A stretch of 64,000 nt of DNA from Cercis canadensis (lineage: Eukaryota > Streptophyta > Magnoliopsida > Fabales > Fabaceae). Positions 9,862 to 20,033 of the stretch are shown in pieces. The notes under the pieces are model-generated. The model did no database searches and was not told where the DNA came from. It saw nothing but the letters and a program-made list of their open reading frames with translations. Each line of letters begins with the position of its first letter. Position 1 is the first letter of the stretch. Where the stretch lies: positions 1,968,023-2,032,022 of the forward strand of contig QAOA01001300.1 of the NCBI GenBank assembly GCA_003255065.1, in the 5' to 3' direction. The position numbers and the translations under genes were made by a program.

Positions 9862-11211
9862 TGTCAGGTCCTAATATGTTTGATCATGCAAAAGGGAGAA
9901 TTTGGAAGCAATCCAAGAAGCAAAGTGCAAGGAAACCAGTCTCATACGAAGTTTTGATAAGGACACGGGCATGCACACAGCCGTGTTGCCCCCGTGTCTA
10001 CCCCCCGGAAGCTGCTGCTCAAGCTTATTGACAAACACGGCCAAGACAAAATCAGACACGGCCGTGTGTGAAGCCGTGTTAAGTAGTCAGAGTGTACAAA
10101 TGGAGAACACGCCCAAAACAAGGAGACACACGGACCATGTCTGAGGAACACGGGCTAAGACAAGAGAAGAACACGATCGTGTCTAGTCCCGTGTTCGATG
10201 ACCAGGAAAGCACCTTAAATGACAAGTCTAAGTTCTGAAATAAGACATGGTCGTGTCAAAGCCGTGTTCGAGCTATTTCTGATGAGAAGATCTAATTCCA
10301 CATAAGTATAAATAGGAAGCTGATGCAGGGGATTAGCGAGGCCGTACTTTGGAAGAAAATGAGGAAAGGAGCTAGAGCACGAGAAGGAACAATTGGGACT
10401 CGATCTACATCTAGTTTTTCTTTTTTTCATCCTATGTTGAATTTTATCTGTTTGATGTTATTGAATTTAGTCATGAGTAGCTAAACTCTAAGTGTTAGGG
10501 GTTTGATGTAATTCGTTTGTGATGAGGTTTCAAGATTGAATGAACTTGTTTTAGTATAATTCTTATTGTTGAATGGAATTTACTGTTATTAATGCGTTTG
10601 AATGACTGTCCTTCATTTGAATAGTTAAAGATTCATTTTGATGCTAGGAATAGTAAGATACGAATATGCTTATGTGAATTCTGTCCTGAATTAAGTTAAT
10701 CTAGGAATAGATAACTTAGTTTATGTGGTCTTGAATTAATTTCCTAGAGCTTAATCACCTAGACAAGTTAATTGTGTCAAGGAATTGGGCAATTAATTGG
10801 GATAAGGAGGATTGTTTCACCAAGGGATTGGGTTCAATCACATTAGGGAAAGTAGCCAACAACAAAGGAATTGTAACTGAAATGATTAGTGCAGTACTGA
10901 TCCAAAGGTTACTTTGTCTATGAAGTAACCGAATTTGCAAGCGAATGAAATCAACCCCTAACATTCTCATTCTTATCATCAATCTCACAGTTAAATTGCT
11001 ATTTAAGCTGTTTACGTAATCATTTGAGTTTTGTTACTTAGTTAATCACAGTAGTCATTTTTAGGCTGCCTTCAATCCAAAATGTTTATTCTTCCAAATA
11101 GAACCATTATTGGAGAAATTGGTAGTTGTTTGCGTTAATCCTTGAGGATAATACTCTACTCATCTATTACTACTTGTGTGACTCGGTACACTTGCCGGAA
11201 AAAGTCCATCA
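9862..11211 (+). mobile_element. Solo LTR of an Athila-like Ty3/gypsy family
   Basis: About 1350 bp. It starts TGTCAGG and ends near TCCATCA, with possible 5-base flanks GATAT and TATAT (four of five match). From ~10460 it is clearly homologous to the 5' LTR at 21238-22565: both have ATGAGTAGCTAAAC, a shared AGGAATAGATA block, CACCTAGACAA, TGAAGTAAC, a run ending CTTGAGGA, and CGGTACACTTGCCGG near the end. No primer site or coding region follows, so only the LTR remains. A TATA-like TATAAATAGG lies near 10306-10315. Confidence 0.75.
9955..10275. repeat. Cluster of ACACGG/CCGTGT inverted motifs in the solo LTR
   Basis: About 20 short copies of ACACGG or CCGTGT occur here, several as perfect or near palindromes such as GACACGGCCGTGTG and ACACGATCGTGT. 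They occupy the upstream part of the solo LTR, just before its TATA-like box. They are GC-richer than the surroundings. They could be binding sites, or a methylated simple-motif expansion. Confidence 0.7.
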
Positions 11212-11298
11212 TATATATACAAATTTCCACATCTTCATTTGCTTACATGAATATATGCATAATATAATGTTATTGCTATCCTACCATCTTTATTTTTC

Positions 11299-11629
11299 GG
11301 GGCAGCGTTACCCCCTAGCCGGTTGGCGGATGGGACTCACCCAGTGAATTTAGTGTAATTACAAATATTTTGAAAAGTTGAGTCACTTAATATTTCTTAT
11401 AAAATGCAATAACAACACAATATAAAAAAAAAATGTTTATATTGCAGTTTTCAAAAAGTTATGTTTTTTTGGCACTTCTTTTACATCGCTTCATTCTTGC
11501 CTTTTATAATGATTGTTTGTTTTAACACATATTGAATAATTAATTTTTTCAAGATTTTCACAATGATACAAAATTCACTAGATGAGTCTCACCCAAACCT
11601 ACTCAACTAGCTGGGGGTAACGCTACCCC
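11299..11629. mobile_element. MITE with ~60-bp terminal inverted repeats
   Basis: A 331-bp non-coding element. Its left end GGGGCAGCGTTACCCCC, then a GGGACTCACCCAGTGAATTT block, is mirrored on the right end, whose reverse complement begins GGGGTAGCGTTACCCCC and continues through GGGTGAGACTCATCTAGTG. The interior is AT-rich. The inverted match may extend a few T/A bases outward. No clean target-site duplication is seen, so the superfamily is not assigned. Confidence 0.7.
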
Positions 11630-12172
11630 TAAAATTAGTGGCGGGTCCAAAAATTTTAACTAATGGGGGTAAGAAATAGATTATAAATATTTTTGCAAAA
11701 AGAAAATATTATAAATATGTATTAGCAATAACGATATGAAATACACAAGATATAATATGATTTGGTTTCAATGTGAAACCTACATCCACAAGTGAGAAAT
11801 AAGAATCAAATTACTTGGTAAAATATGGGAGATTACAAAATGGCTAAATGGGTGGTGTCGTGATAGGGATTTGGGCTATGTGGATGCAGCTTCTAAATTT
11901 CTACGGGGGCAAAAAAATTTTATAATATATATTAATATAATTTTTTTTTACCAATTGCCCTCTCACACTAATGTACATGGATCCAAAATGAAGGTGGTAG
12001 GATAGCAAATACCTTATATAAAATAATGTTGCCTCTTTAATTCTGTGCCAACAAATTAATTGATTTATTCTTCTGGTTAATTATATAATATGGTTTATTT
12101 ATACATGGCTTAATTACGTACAGGCTGAATGGAATTAATTAATTAACTTGTTCTTATCGTGCAATATTCATA
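11630..12172. other. Non-coding DNA upstream of the ankyrin pseudogene
   Basis: AT-rich and without open frames of note. It precedes the first ATG of the ankyrin pseudogene and would hold its promoter. No clear core promoter motif can be defended. Confidence 0.4.
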
Positions 12173-12774
12173 ATGGCTGATGGGACAAGTAGAATATCTC
12201 GGACCGATGCGGTAAAGAAAAGAGATGACCAGGCAGCTTTAATAGCAGCCGAGAAAGAAGAAACTGTGGGCTTGTTTGAAAGTGTTTTGGTTTTTTTATT
12301 TTTAAAAATTGTTTTTAAAAATTGTTCTACAAAATAAAAGTATAAAAAAATCTGTTTGATAAATTGTTTTGAAAACAATTTTTAAAAACTGAAAATCAAA
12401 AAACTTGCTTGGTAAAATTGTTTTAAGAACAAGTTTTGAAAACAAAAAAACAGAAAACTCGTTTGATATGAGAACAAGTTTTTTTTTTTAAAAAAAAAAA
12501 TTTGATGATGACTAATTTTGTAAATAAATTATGGTAATGTTTTAATGAGAATATGAGAAGAATAAATAAGTAAAAATGAAAAAAAAAATTATTATAAAAT
12601 TTAATATAATATTGATATGACATTAATACTTTTAAATATATTATTCTAAAATAAATAACAACATCATTTATAATTATTCATTCTAATCATAGGTCGTACA
12701 AAAATAACATTAACAATTATATGAATTAATATGTACAAACTATTAAGCAAAATTGTTATATTCTATCCACATCC

Positions 12775-12985
12775 AATTTGAAATATAGTCACGATATACT
12801 TCCATTTCTACTGCCCATAAGATAATCTTGACAAGTTGTCTTGATTGGAGCTTGTCTCCTCCATGCTTATGTTTTCATTTAAAACCTCTATTTCTACATC
12901 ATCAAGATCTTCTCATATGTCAAATAATTGATTACGTAAATTTCACTTACATATATAATTATGAATAGCACAGCAAGCCATCACT
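12775..12985 (-). pseudogene. Harbinger (DDE_Tnp_4) transposase C-terminal relic
   Basis: The minus strand reads IVMACCAIHNYICK, a stop, then NLRNQLFDI, a stop, then EDLDDVEIEVLNENISMEE. The first block is the conserved C-terminal VACxxLHNxI motif of PIF/Harbinger transposases; compare VACMVLHNFIRR in the intact copy at 29.0-30.4 kb. At least three stops are present, and the catalytic DDE residues lie outside the preserved part. It lies near the left end of its element, as expected for the end of a minus-strand transposase gene. It assigns the element to PIF/Harbinger better than the target duplication does. Confidence 0.65.
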
Positions 12986-13469
12986 ATAAGTCGCTGCTTT
13001 CAACATTTCTTTAAAATAACGAGAAACTATTTTTGTAGAATGTTGAAAATGGTCAAATACTACTCTTTAAAGTGGTAATTGAATTAGAATAAGCAAGTGA
13101 GCTATAATAAGTTAACTTTATCCATTTCTTTTCTAATACACAAAAGAAAACAAGTTAAATAACCCCTAATGATTTGGCCAATCATCATTTAACGGTTTAA
13201 CCCATCATCAAATAACCCCGTATAGTTGAAGCCCTGTGGTGTAGAGAATCACTACTATGAGGGGTGTAGAATAAAGATCACCTTCCTCACCATATTTGAC
13301 ATGAGGCCAGTGGATCCATGAACACAGCACAGCAAGACCCTCAAGATGGAGAAAACAACTTGACAATAGAAAAATAATAAAATCCATAGATAACATCAAT
13401 TGATTGTAAGGTACACTTTTGGCATGCTCAATCTAGCTGAAAAGAGAGTACAGGTAAATTTAATGTGCT

Positions 13470-13631
13470 TCAAAAAAGAGAGGATGCAAGCTCAGAAACA
13501 TCTGATACAACTTGATCAAAATCTGATTTTAGTTTTTCTTGTTCCCCTTGATCTAGTTCCCCCTTTGGAGGTTTGGGCATCACCAAAATGCAGCAAGTTG
13601 GCCTCTTTGTTGCTCCTGCACTTGCAAGGTC
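13470..13631 (-). pseudogene. NHP2: Captured terminal exon resembling NHP2 (H/ACA snoRNP subunit)
   Basis: After an acceptor TTTTCCAG, the frame reads DLASAGATKRPTCCILVMPK, then PPKGELDQGEQEKL and DVSELASSLF with a stop. This matches the C-terminus of plant NHP2, an L7Ae-family protein of H/ACA ribonucleoprotein particles. ATKRPTCC is the conserved core at the end of the L7Ae fold. The exon is intact, with a donor-free 3' end and adjoining intron-like DNA upstream. The preceding exons (RNA-binding half) are not found on this strand up to 17 kb. It lies inside a DNA transposon, so I infer capture from a host gene rather than a resident gene. A ribosomal L7a-type origin is less likely. Confidence 0.65.
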
Positions 13632-13799
13632 CTGGAAAATAATATGAAATATAAAGCAAATGAACTTCCATGAAAAATAAAGTATATGCACACAAGTATA
13701 TCACAAGAATAGAGTGAAATAGCAAACTCTTTCTTTTCTTTAATAAAACTTTCATCAATATGTTTACACTTTTCCAACTCCGAGTCCCACATTTAGAGG

Positions 13800-13980
13800 C
13801 AAAAAATAGTGTTGATATCTTGGGTAGGTTGCAGGAACTCAATAACTTCCAGTGAGGTTCCAGATCGGATCAGTTTAAGGGCGTGGGGCCCATTCTCGTT
13901 CTATAAGCCCATTCTCTCAGTAATAGCCTTATAGGTTAGCCCTGCACCATTACTATCACCAGAACTAGCAGAAGATGAAG
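13800..13980 (-). pseudogene. Unidentified open block, possibly another captured exon
   Basis: The minus strand has an open stretch after TGCTAG reading SGDSNGAGLTYKAITERMGL, one TAG (13903-13901), then NENGPHALKLIRSGTSLEV and IEFLQPTQDINTIF. The composition looks protein-coding rather than random AT-rich DNA. I do not recognise the family. It lies just upstream of the NHP2-like exon on the same strand within the transposon. It could be an exon of a third gene, or chance. Confidence 0.3.
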
Positions 13981-16831
13981 GTCAAAGGAGTGTAATAGAT
14001 TTTATTTGGACTAAAATTTTCAAGCATAGGTTGGAGCAATCTCCCTCCCTGTGTATGTGAGGAACAAATTCTTCTACCACCCAAGATAATATGTCGTCAA
14101 GGAGCAAAGATGAGAAAACCCTAACTACATAAAATTCAAGGGCTATGAAGGTCAGCATCAATTAGTAGCTTGTTCTCACTTCCCACAAAAGGCTTTTACC
14201 CCTAATCATTAGAGCATTCAATTTCCTGTTCTTTTTTAAAAAGCAACAAGATGCATGCACCCTTATGGTGGCATTTAGCTAAATTGCAAAAGGAATAACA
14301 CATAGGTATCTAATCTAAATAACTACAGGTGCATTTCAGTTTTCTGTTTTATCCTTGGTCAGCACCACCACCTCATGCTTTATGTTCAATAATCTAAAAC
14401 CTCGTACAACTGACATACATACATAAATGAACCAGACAAAAGCTACCCTGTTACTTTCAGTAATACCAAAAAGGGGAGATTTCAGCTATTGAGAATAGGA
14501 GCTCAACTTGTAAGGCAGTCAACTCAGGTAAACTTAGACCAGACTTGTAGACAGATGGATTGCATATAGGAATCTATAAAAGTTTCATTTAGAGATATCC
14601 TTAACCATGTGCTTTGCTTTCACATTGCAGCAAGTTTGTCAAACATGAGAAAAAGAGAGAAAAGAGGACAAAAAATTAAAAAGAGGAGGAGGGGGGGAGA
14701 AATGCTTGGAGAAAATGGAATTGCCTATCAAAGTGGCTTTAAGAAAAGATTGATATCTAATTGTTTAGTATGGTATACCTAATCGGCCCTCTTGCCGATA
14801 GATATAAGGCTAATAGCTAAACTTATATATGTCTTCTCATAAGTAAGAACATAGCTGAACAGAATAGTGAATATATAATGAATTCTTGAATCCATTTTAT
14901 CAGTTTCCTTGTTTCTCCACAAAATAATTATTTAATTAGAGAAATGCAGCATGAGGCATGAATTATGCACTCAAAGACATTTCCAGTTCGTTCATAAATT
15001 ATCAATCTAAACTTAAGGGTCTCAAATTCAAAAACTAAAATAGAAATAGAAAAGAAAAGATCTGCAATGATAAAAACTTACAGAAACTACAAACAAATAA
15101 GTTTGATTGCATAGCATCAATATTACCTGGACCTCAAAGCAATACTCTTTTTAAACCCACTCAAACAGAATTGCATAATCTATAGCAAATGGATGCCATA
15201 CAGCTAAGTCAAACTTGAATCAGGAGTCATGGACTTCAGAATAATTTAAGCAAGAGAAAAGGGAAAGTATATACTTAAAACCTAAGTTATGAATACATTC
15301 AGGTACAGTGAGCAGCAACACATCCAGCATTATCTATTTATAACGCTAGTCACAAAGTAATTTCCAATTGGTTCCAATCTCTAAGCTAAGAGGTTGCATT
15401 ATCTATTCAGTAAAAGTTAACAAGAAAAAAAAAAGGAGAAAAGGAAGAGGGGAGATTCTCATAGAAAGCGTAAAATACTTTAAGCTCAAGCAAGAAAGGC
15501 ATATTCCAAAGGCTCAACCAACCAGACCCACAACTGTCTCCTCCATGACCAAAAAGCAAGACAAGAATCAAAAGGAACTTTTTATACTTTAGCAAGACAA
15601 GAATCAAAATTTTGAAGCAGTTAAGAAGAATTTTACCCAAATTTTTTATTAAACTGTCCAAAAAATACAGAGTAAACAATTTCACCGGTTCTTCAAACAT
15701 TTATGGAGACCCCGAACCAACTAATCTCTCCATGGAAAAAATTCTAAACCCGCTAGCAGATTTTGTCCACAATTACTCATGACCAAAGAAACATAAAGCT
15801 AATATCAATAGAACCCCAAAATGTTCCTCCTATTAGATAAAAAACCTATGCAAAAATTAGCAGAAGACTCCACGGAACGCAGAAAGAAATACATAGAAAA
15901 AATAGCAAAAGAAAGCAAAAATGAAAAAAAAAAAAAAAAGAAGATTAAACGCACCTCAATTTGACCTTCCAAGACGTTCAGTTCAAGGGCTGAATGAAGA
16001 CAAACAAGGAAAAATTGCTTCAGAGATTGAGCATAGAAGTTCAGACTTATAAAACATAGAAAAGAAGACGTAATCGTAGAGTCCCAGGAATGGCTTCGGC
16101 GATGCTTCGCAGGTATGTCAAAAGTCTGCAATAGGTTTGAACTTTTTTTTCCCCCCCAAGATTTTCAAAAGATATGATCGCCAAAATGTCATACAAGTTT
16201 AGAACTTCAATATCAATTTAAAATATAATTGTTCTTCCTACTTCCTACTGAATACTCAATACAAACTATATACATGACTCATTCATTTCTACTAGTTATA
16301 TGATATACACTACATAACCAAATTAGGAAACAAATTTCCTTTTCTCCGTGTAGGTAACTTTTTTCTTTTTGTGGTGGATAAGTAAGAGAGGGGTAATCTG
16401 CAAGTCTCCAAAGTACTTCTACCTCTTGTATCTTTAGGGGGTTTGAGAAGGCTCAAAATTAGAGAATTCTATGAAGGAGTGTTTCTGAGGATGTAAGCTC
16501 TCAAAGTACTTACGACAAAAAGTTTATAAGAGAAAGAAATCTACAACTAATAGAAGATCAAGAATAATCTCGTAAAATGATCACATAAATATTTTGGTAT
16601 CAGTGGCATTGGCTTTACTTGCACTTGCATAAAAGCCCATTGCAAAAATAAAAAATTAGCAAACTACAAAGGTTCCTTCTAGTAACAATAAAAAATTAGC
16701 TTCCGAATCAAGTTCAAGTATGGTTTTTTCAAAAATTCGTGAGGTGCTCATAAGCCCCATAAAGGTAAAGAACAGTGGCAAAAGGTATTCAAAAAAGGAG
16801 AACGTGAGGGAGGGTGATCCAATGCGCTAAC
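13981..16831. other. Interior of the exon-carrying element, no gene recognised
   Basis: Mostly AT-rich and intron-like. An ATG at 16090 (+) reading MASAMLRR runs straight into a consensus donor CAG|GTATGT at 16111, which could be a first exon of a plus-strand gene fragment. On the minus strand the same segment follows an acceptor-like ATTGCAG. Neither can be supported further. No remaining exons of the NHP2-like gene or of the 16.8-17.1 kb gene are found here. Confidence 0.35.
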
Positions 16832-17057
16832 CTTGGCAACCATGCGTTGAAAAGTAATGTCCTCATCGTCTATCTTATCTTTCCCTTTACCCCATTTCTT
16901 GTCTGCAAATTCGGAACACAATTAACACAACCCAGTAACTATAAAATACAAACTGAAAAAAAAAAAAATTATCACACACAGAGCAAGCAAGAAATTAAAA
17001 TTTATTACCTTTTGGATCGCTGAGGTTGGTATATTCTCGAACTTCTCTCCCAGCCAT
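16832..17057 (-). pseudogene. Captured first two exons of a conserved plant gene
   Basis: Exon 1 (17057-17009) reads MAGREVREYTNLSDPK and ends AAAG|GTAATA. Exon 2 (16902-16832) follows TTTGCAG and reads DKKWGKGKDKIDDEDITFQR then MVAK, ending AAG|GTTAGC. The phases agree: one base from exon 1 and two from exon 2 make the Asp codon. The sequence looks like the N-terminus of a small, highly conserved, charged plant protein of unknown function; I give no name. The frame is intact over 40 codons. The 5' leader is also present to ~17290. Later exons are missing on this strand. Intact splice sites and frame suggest recent or DNA-level capture. Confidence 0.6.
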
Positions 17058-17290
17058 TTGTAATGCTTTCTGCTGAGCTTGAAACAGAGCTTCTCTTTCT
17101 CAGATAAGAAGATTCAACTGCAAGGGGAAGCTCTGGAATTACAAAGCACAACTGAAAGCGAAGCTGATTCCTTTCGGAGAAAGTGAGGGAAGAGAGAGGA
17201 CGCTTCCAGAACTTGATGTTCGAAGGAGAATAAGAGGAAGGCTAGGGACTTGAGAATGACTTTGGGAAATGGCTTCAGCTGAGAGTCGAG
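17058..17290 (-). promoter_or_regulatory. Captured 5' leader and possible promoter
   Basis: Upstream of the captured MAGREVREY start the minus strand is CT-rich and GC-richer than its surroundings, like a plant 5' UTR. If the host promoter came along, it could drive a chimeric transcript through the captured exons. No TATA box is assigned. Confidence 0.3.
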
Positions 17291-17698
17291 GGAGGCATAT
17301 TTGGAGATTGGATTTAATTACGGATGTGCCATTAATGAAAACAGGTGTTCTCCGGTCTTTGAGTTGTTTTCAGAACAAAAACAAGCCAAAGTTGTTTTGG
17401 TTTTCTTGTTTTTAAAACAACATTTTCAGAACTTGTTTTTAAAACATGTACAATAAAAACAGCTTACCAATCAAGTTTTTTTGTTTTATAAAATTAAAAA
17501 ACAGAAAACAGTTTTTAAAAATAGATTTCAAACAGGCCCTGTAGCTCCACCAGAGGGGAACATTCCCGAAAACACTAAGAGCGTGCTAGAACATGAAGTT
17601 AACCAAGATTATAATTTGCTAAGATATGCATATTGTTTGGGAAAAGGCCAGTGCGACACTAGGAACTTGAATGTCAATGACATTAAAGCGACCAATAT

Positions 17699-17988
17699 TG
17701 ATACGACTCTAAGGAGGAGTATCATATAATTATTTAAACTCCCCTTTTATCTTTATAATAGTAGTTAATTATCTTATTTGCTCTATTAGGATTTAGTGAG
17801 GATTAGTCTATCTTTAAGAGTAATTATCCTATCTTATAAGTGGGAGTTACCTAATAAGATTTGTATGCTTATGTGATAAGCACTATAGCGTTAGGATTGT
17901 TTCTATTTAAAGGCTTAAGGCCATCAATTATAGTCAAGCATAATAATAATCAATCAATTTTTTATGTTTCTAAGTATGAGTTGTATCA
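17699..17988 (+). repeat. 5' LTR of the short element
   Basis: It starts TGATACGACTC and ends GTTGTATCA at 17988. It is followed at once by the tRNA-Met-type primer site. A closely matching copy is the 3' LTR at 18635-18924. Confidence 0.88.
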
Positions 17989-18083
17989 TTTGGTATTAGA
18001 GCCCTTGCGCCACTACTATGGATCCACACCTAGTAGAAAGTCTTCTTAAAATAGAGCACATCTTCGAAGAAATGAGATGAGAA

Positions 18084-18506
18084 ATGAAGCAAGCCTTCCA
18101 AGAAGTGGGGCAAAGTTGTGTTGAAATGAGGCAAAGTTGTGTTGAAATGAAAAAGACCCTAAAAGAGTACTGTGAAAATTTGAAGGAAGAGGGAGAAGAG
18201 TTATCTCAAGAAAACACATTGAAGGAAGCTTTGCCAACCAAGCAGTCAATGAAAAGTTTTCAAAAAGAAATGTTATCAATCAATATTTCCTTAGAAGACA
18301 CACCTTTTGTAAATAACATCCACGTGAATCAAATAACCACAACTTTTGAAGGATTGCCCTTTATAGTCCAAATTTTGAATCTGCCACAAAAAAAAGTTTT
18401 AGTAGCTGATGATGCATTCCTCAACAAAAGCAAGAATGATGTCATCATTGCTTCTTTCGAAGACAAACCTTGGGGACAAGGTTTTCCTAGAAGGGGGGAA
18501 GGATGA
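18084..18506 (+). CDS. Small gag-like open frame in the short LTR element
   Basis: 140 codons starting MKQAFQEVGQSCVEMRQSCV. A short duplicated heptapeptide (SCVEM, twice) is followed by a charged, likely helical segment (KKTLKEYCENLKEEGEELSQ). The end, ASFEDKPWGQGFPRRGEG, overlaps a GAGGACAAGG/PPT-like motif typical of the 3' end of gypsy polyproteins, so the C-terminus is probably translated non-coding or pol-derived DNA. No zinc knuckle, protease or polymerase motif is seen. Codon use is unremarkable. It may be a remnant of gag or a chance frame. Confidence 0.35.
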   Translation: MKQAFQEVGQSCVEMRQSCVEMKKTLKEYCENLKEEGEELSQENTLKEALPTKQSMKSFQKEMLSINISLEDTPFVNNIHVNQITTTFEGLPFIVQILNLPQKKVLVADDAFLNKSKNDVIIASFEDKPWGQGFPRRGEG

Positions 18507-18634
18507 TACAACCCTAAATATTAATTTGTCTTTTATGTAGTTTAGTTTATTAATTATCTATTAGGATTAGTAATAATTTCTTTATTAGAACGCATGTTCC
18601 TTGAGGACAAGGAACTCCTTGATTGGGGAAGGAA

Positions 18635-18924
18635 TGATACGACTCTAAGGAGGAGTATCAGATAATTATCCAAACTCTCCTTTTATCTTTATAATAGTAG
18701 TTAATTATCTTATTTGCTCTACTAGGATTTAGTTAGGATTAGTCTATCTTTAAGAGTAATTATCCTATCTTATAAGTGGAAGTTACCTAATAGGATTTGC
18801 ATGCTTATGTGATAAGCACTATAGCTTTAGGATTGTTTCTATTTAAAGGCTTAAGGCCATCAATTATAGTCAAGCATAATAATAATAAATCAATTCTTTA
18901 TGTTTCTAAGTCCGAGTTGTATCA
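18635..18924 (+). repeat. 3' LTR of the short element
   Basis: It begins TGATACGACTC after a polypurine tract and ends GTTGTATCA at 18924. Ankyrin coding sequence resumes with AATACCC directly after it. Confidence 0.88.
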
Positions 18925-19590
18925 AATACCCTCTTTGGAAACACTGCTCTGCACATCGCAGCTAGATACGGGATCAATTAAGTGGTAGAGAAGATAGCTG
19001 AATGCGACAAAGAAGGGTGGTTCAACTCCAAAAACTTGAAAGAAGACATTGCAACTCATGTTGCTGCTAGGGCTGGGCAAATCTCTACGTTGCAAACGTT
19101 GTTGGCAGTTTATGTTCAGTATTGGCATGATGAGGGGACAGCTGAGGAGCACATCCGCAGAAGCGTCATTAGCATCATACTGACGAGATCAAATAACCAG
19201 GGAAATACTATCTTCCACGGAGCCTTGATCAGTGGTGGCCAGAAAGGGGCTGCCATTTTTGAAGCTCTTGCTTCACCCGTAACGATAAAAGACAAGGAAG
19301 ATGACCAGCCGTTTTATTTATCAGACGATTATGTTTATGGACATGAAGTGTCATTGAAAGTTAATGAGGATGGCAAGTCACCATTGTACTTGGCCATTGA
19401 ATTTGGCTACAGGCAACTTGTTGAACAACTTTTGGAAAAATGCCAGGACCATATTTCTACAGGGAAATCACCTCTTCTTCCCGCAATTGTCAAACGGGAT
19501 TTAGGTAACTGCCGAAATCACCCGTTATTAGTGGATTATATAGAACTTCCTTTAACTTTTACCCATGTGCATAAAACTATTTATGTTTAG

Positions 19591-20033
19591 AAAAGGTGAA
19601 GTCAACACACTAAACTTTTAAAGACCTTCTATTCATTTGACTATTAGTCTATGGACAAAAATTGCATGTGCTGGTCTTGTAATGTCATTAAAATGTTATT
19701 TAATCACTTGTATCTCTAATTAGCACTTAATTTGCATGAAGAACTTTTACTTTCCATTAAGCTTCTACTCCTAATTGATCTAGCTAAGTGTTAATTCGGG
19801 ATTAAATTAATTAAATCATATTTGAATGACATTACATAACCGGCACATGTAATTTTGGTTCATAATCCAACGATCAAATTGATGGAAGGTCTTTTGTACA
19901 CAAAATATTTAGTTTAGAGTATTGATTACATGAATCAAATCCACTCTATTTGTATGGTGGGCCGAGCCAATTCAACGGGCCAACTCAATTTGACAGCTTT
20001 ATGTTTAAGTGAACATAATATTCTTAGTCCTCA
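19591..20033. other. Non-coding DNA after the ankyrin pseudogene
   Basis: AT-rich, no frame worth calling. Missing C-terminal ankyrin exons were looked for and not found. Confidence 0.4.

Larger units (their letters stand above)
12268..17539 (-). mobile_element. PIF/Harbinger-like element carrying host exons (Pack-type)
   Basis: A 5272-bp insertion in the ankyrin gene. The ends are GGGCTTGTTTGAAA and, inverted, GGGCCTGTTTGAAA, with subterminal arrays rich in GTTTT/AAAAC at both sides. TGT flanks both ends (12265-12267 and 17540-17542), a 3-bp target duplication, though PIF/Harbinger usually picks TWA. Inside, all on the minus strand, are a decayed C-terminal Harbinger transposase (12775-12985), a terminal exon resembling NHP2 (13470-13631), an unidentified open block near 13.9 kb, and two spliced 5' exons of another plant gene (16832-17057) with their leader. 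The transposase core is missing, so it depends on another element for movement. Boundaries are well supported by restoration of the host frame. Confidence 0.7.
17699..18924 (+). mobile_element. Short LTR retrotransposon with 290-bp LTRs
   Basis: A 1226-bp non-autonomous element in the ankyrin pseudogene. LTRs at 17699-17988 and 18635-18924 are both 290 bp and about 93-95% alike by eye, beginning TGATACGAC and ending GT(C/T)GTATCA-type, a good inverted end. Flanks AATAT and AATAC make a near-perfect 5-bp target duplication. A primer site TGGTATTAGAGC (17991-18002) complementary to initiator tRNA-Met follows the 5' LTR. A purine tract GGGGAAGGAA (18625-18634) precedes the 3' LTR. The interior has one small open frame and no polymerase. 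A truncated minus-strand LTR of the same family is at 55851-56069. Confidence 0.88.
12173..19590 (+). pseudogene. Ankyrin-repeat protein pseudogene split by two insertions
   Basis: Three coding blocks align in one frame: 12173-12267 (starting MADGTSRISRTDAV), 17540-17698 (APPEGNIPENTK through KATN) and 18925-19590. The last has ankyrin-type repeats GNTALHIAARYG, THVAARAGQISTLQ, GNTIFHGALISGG and GKSPLYLAIEFGYRQLVEQLL. The organisation resembles the plant ACD6/ITN1 ankyrin group. The C-terminal membrane domain of that group is not seen, so the gene is also truncated or further exons are lost. Two elements interrupt it, at 12268-17539 and 17699-18924. Taking out each with one target-site copy keeps the frame. 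An in-frame TAA at 18979-18981 falls within the first repeat region. It is not expected to make a full protein. Confidence 0.75.

Noticed and set aside
9871..10430. Overlapping short frames on both strands in the solo LTR
   Set aside because: They arise from GC-rich ACACGG/CCGTGT motifs that create open frames by chance; the context is an LTR.
16090..16112. First exon MASAMLRR followed by a CAG|GTATGT donor
   Set aside because: Only eight codons, no second exon found, and the opposite strand also has an acceptor-like site here.
12268..17539. Classifying the exon-carrying element as hAT because of its subterminal AAAAC repeats
   Set aside because: The flanks share only 3 bp, not 8, and the internal relic is a Harbinger transposase C-terminus.
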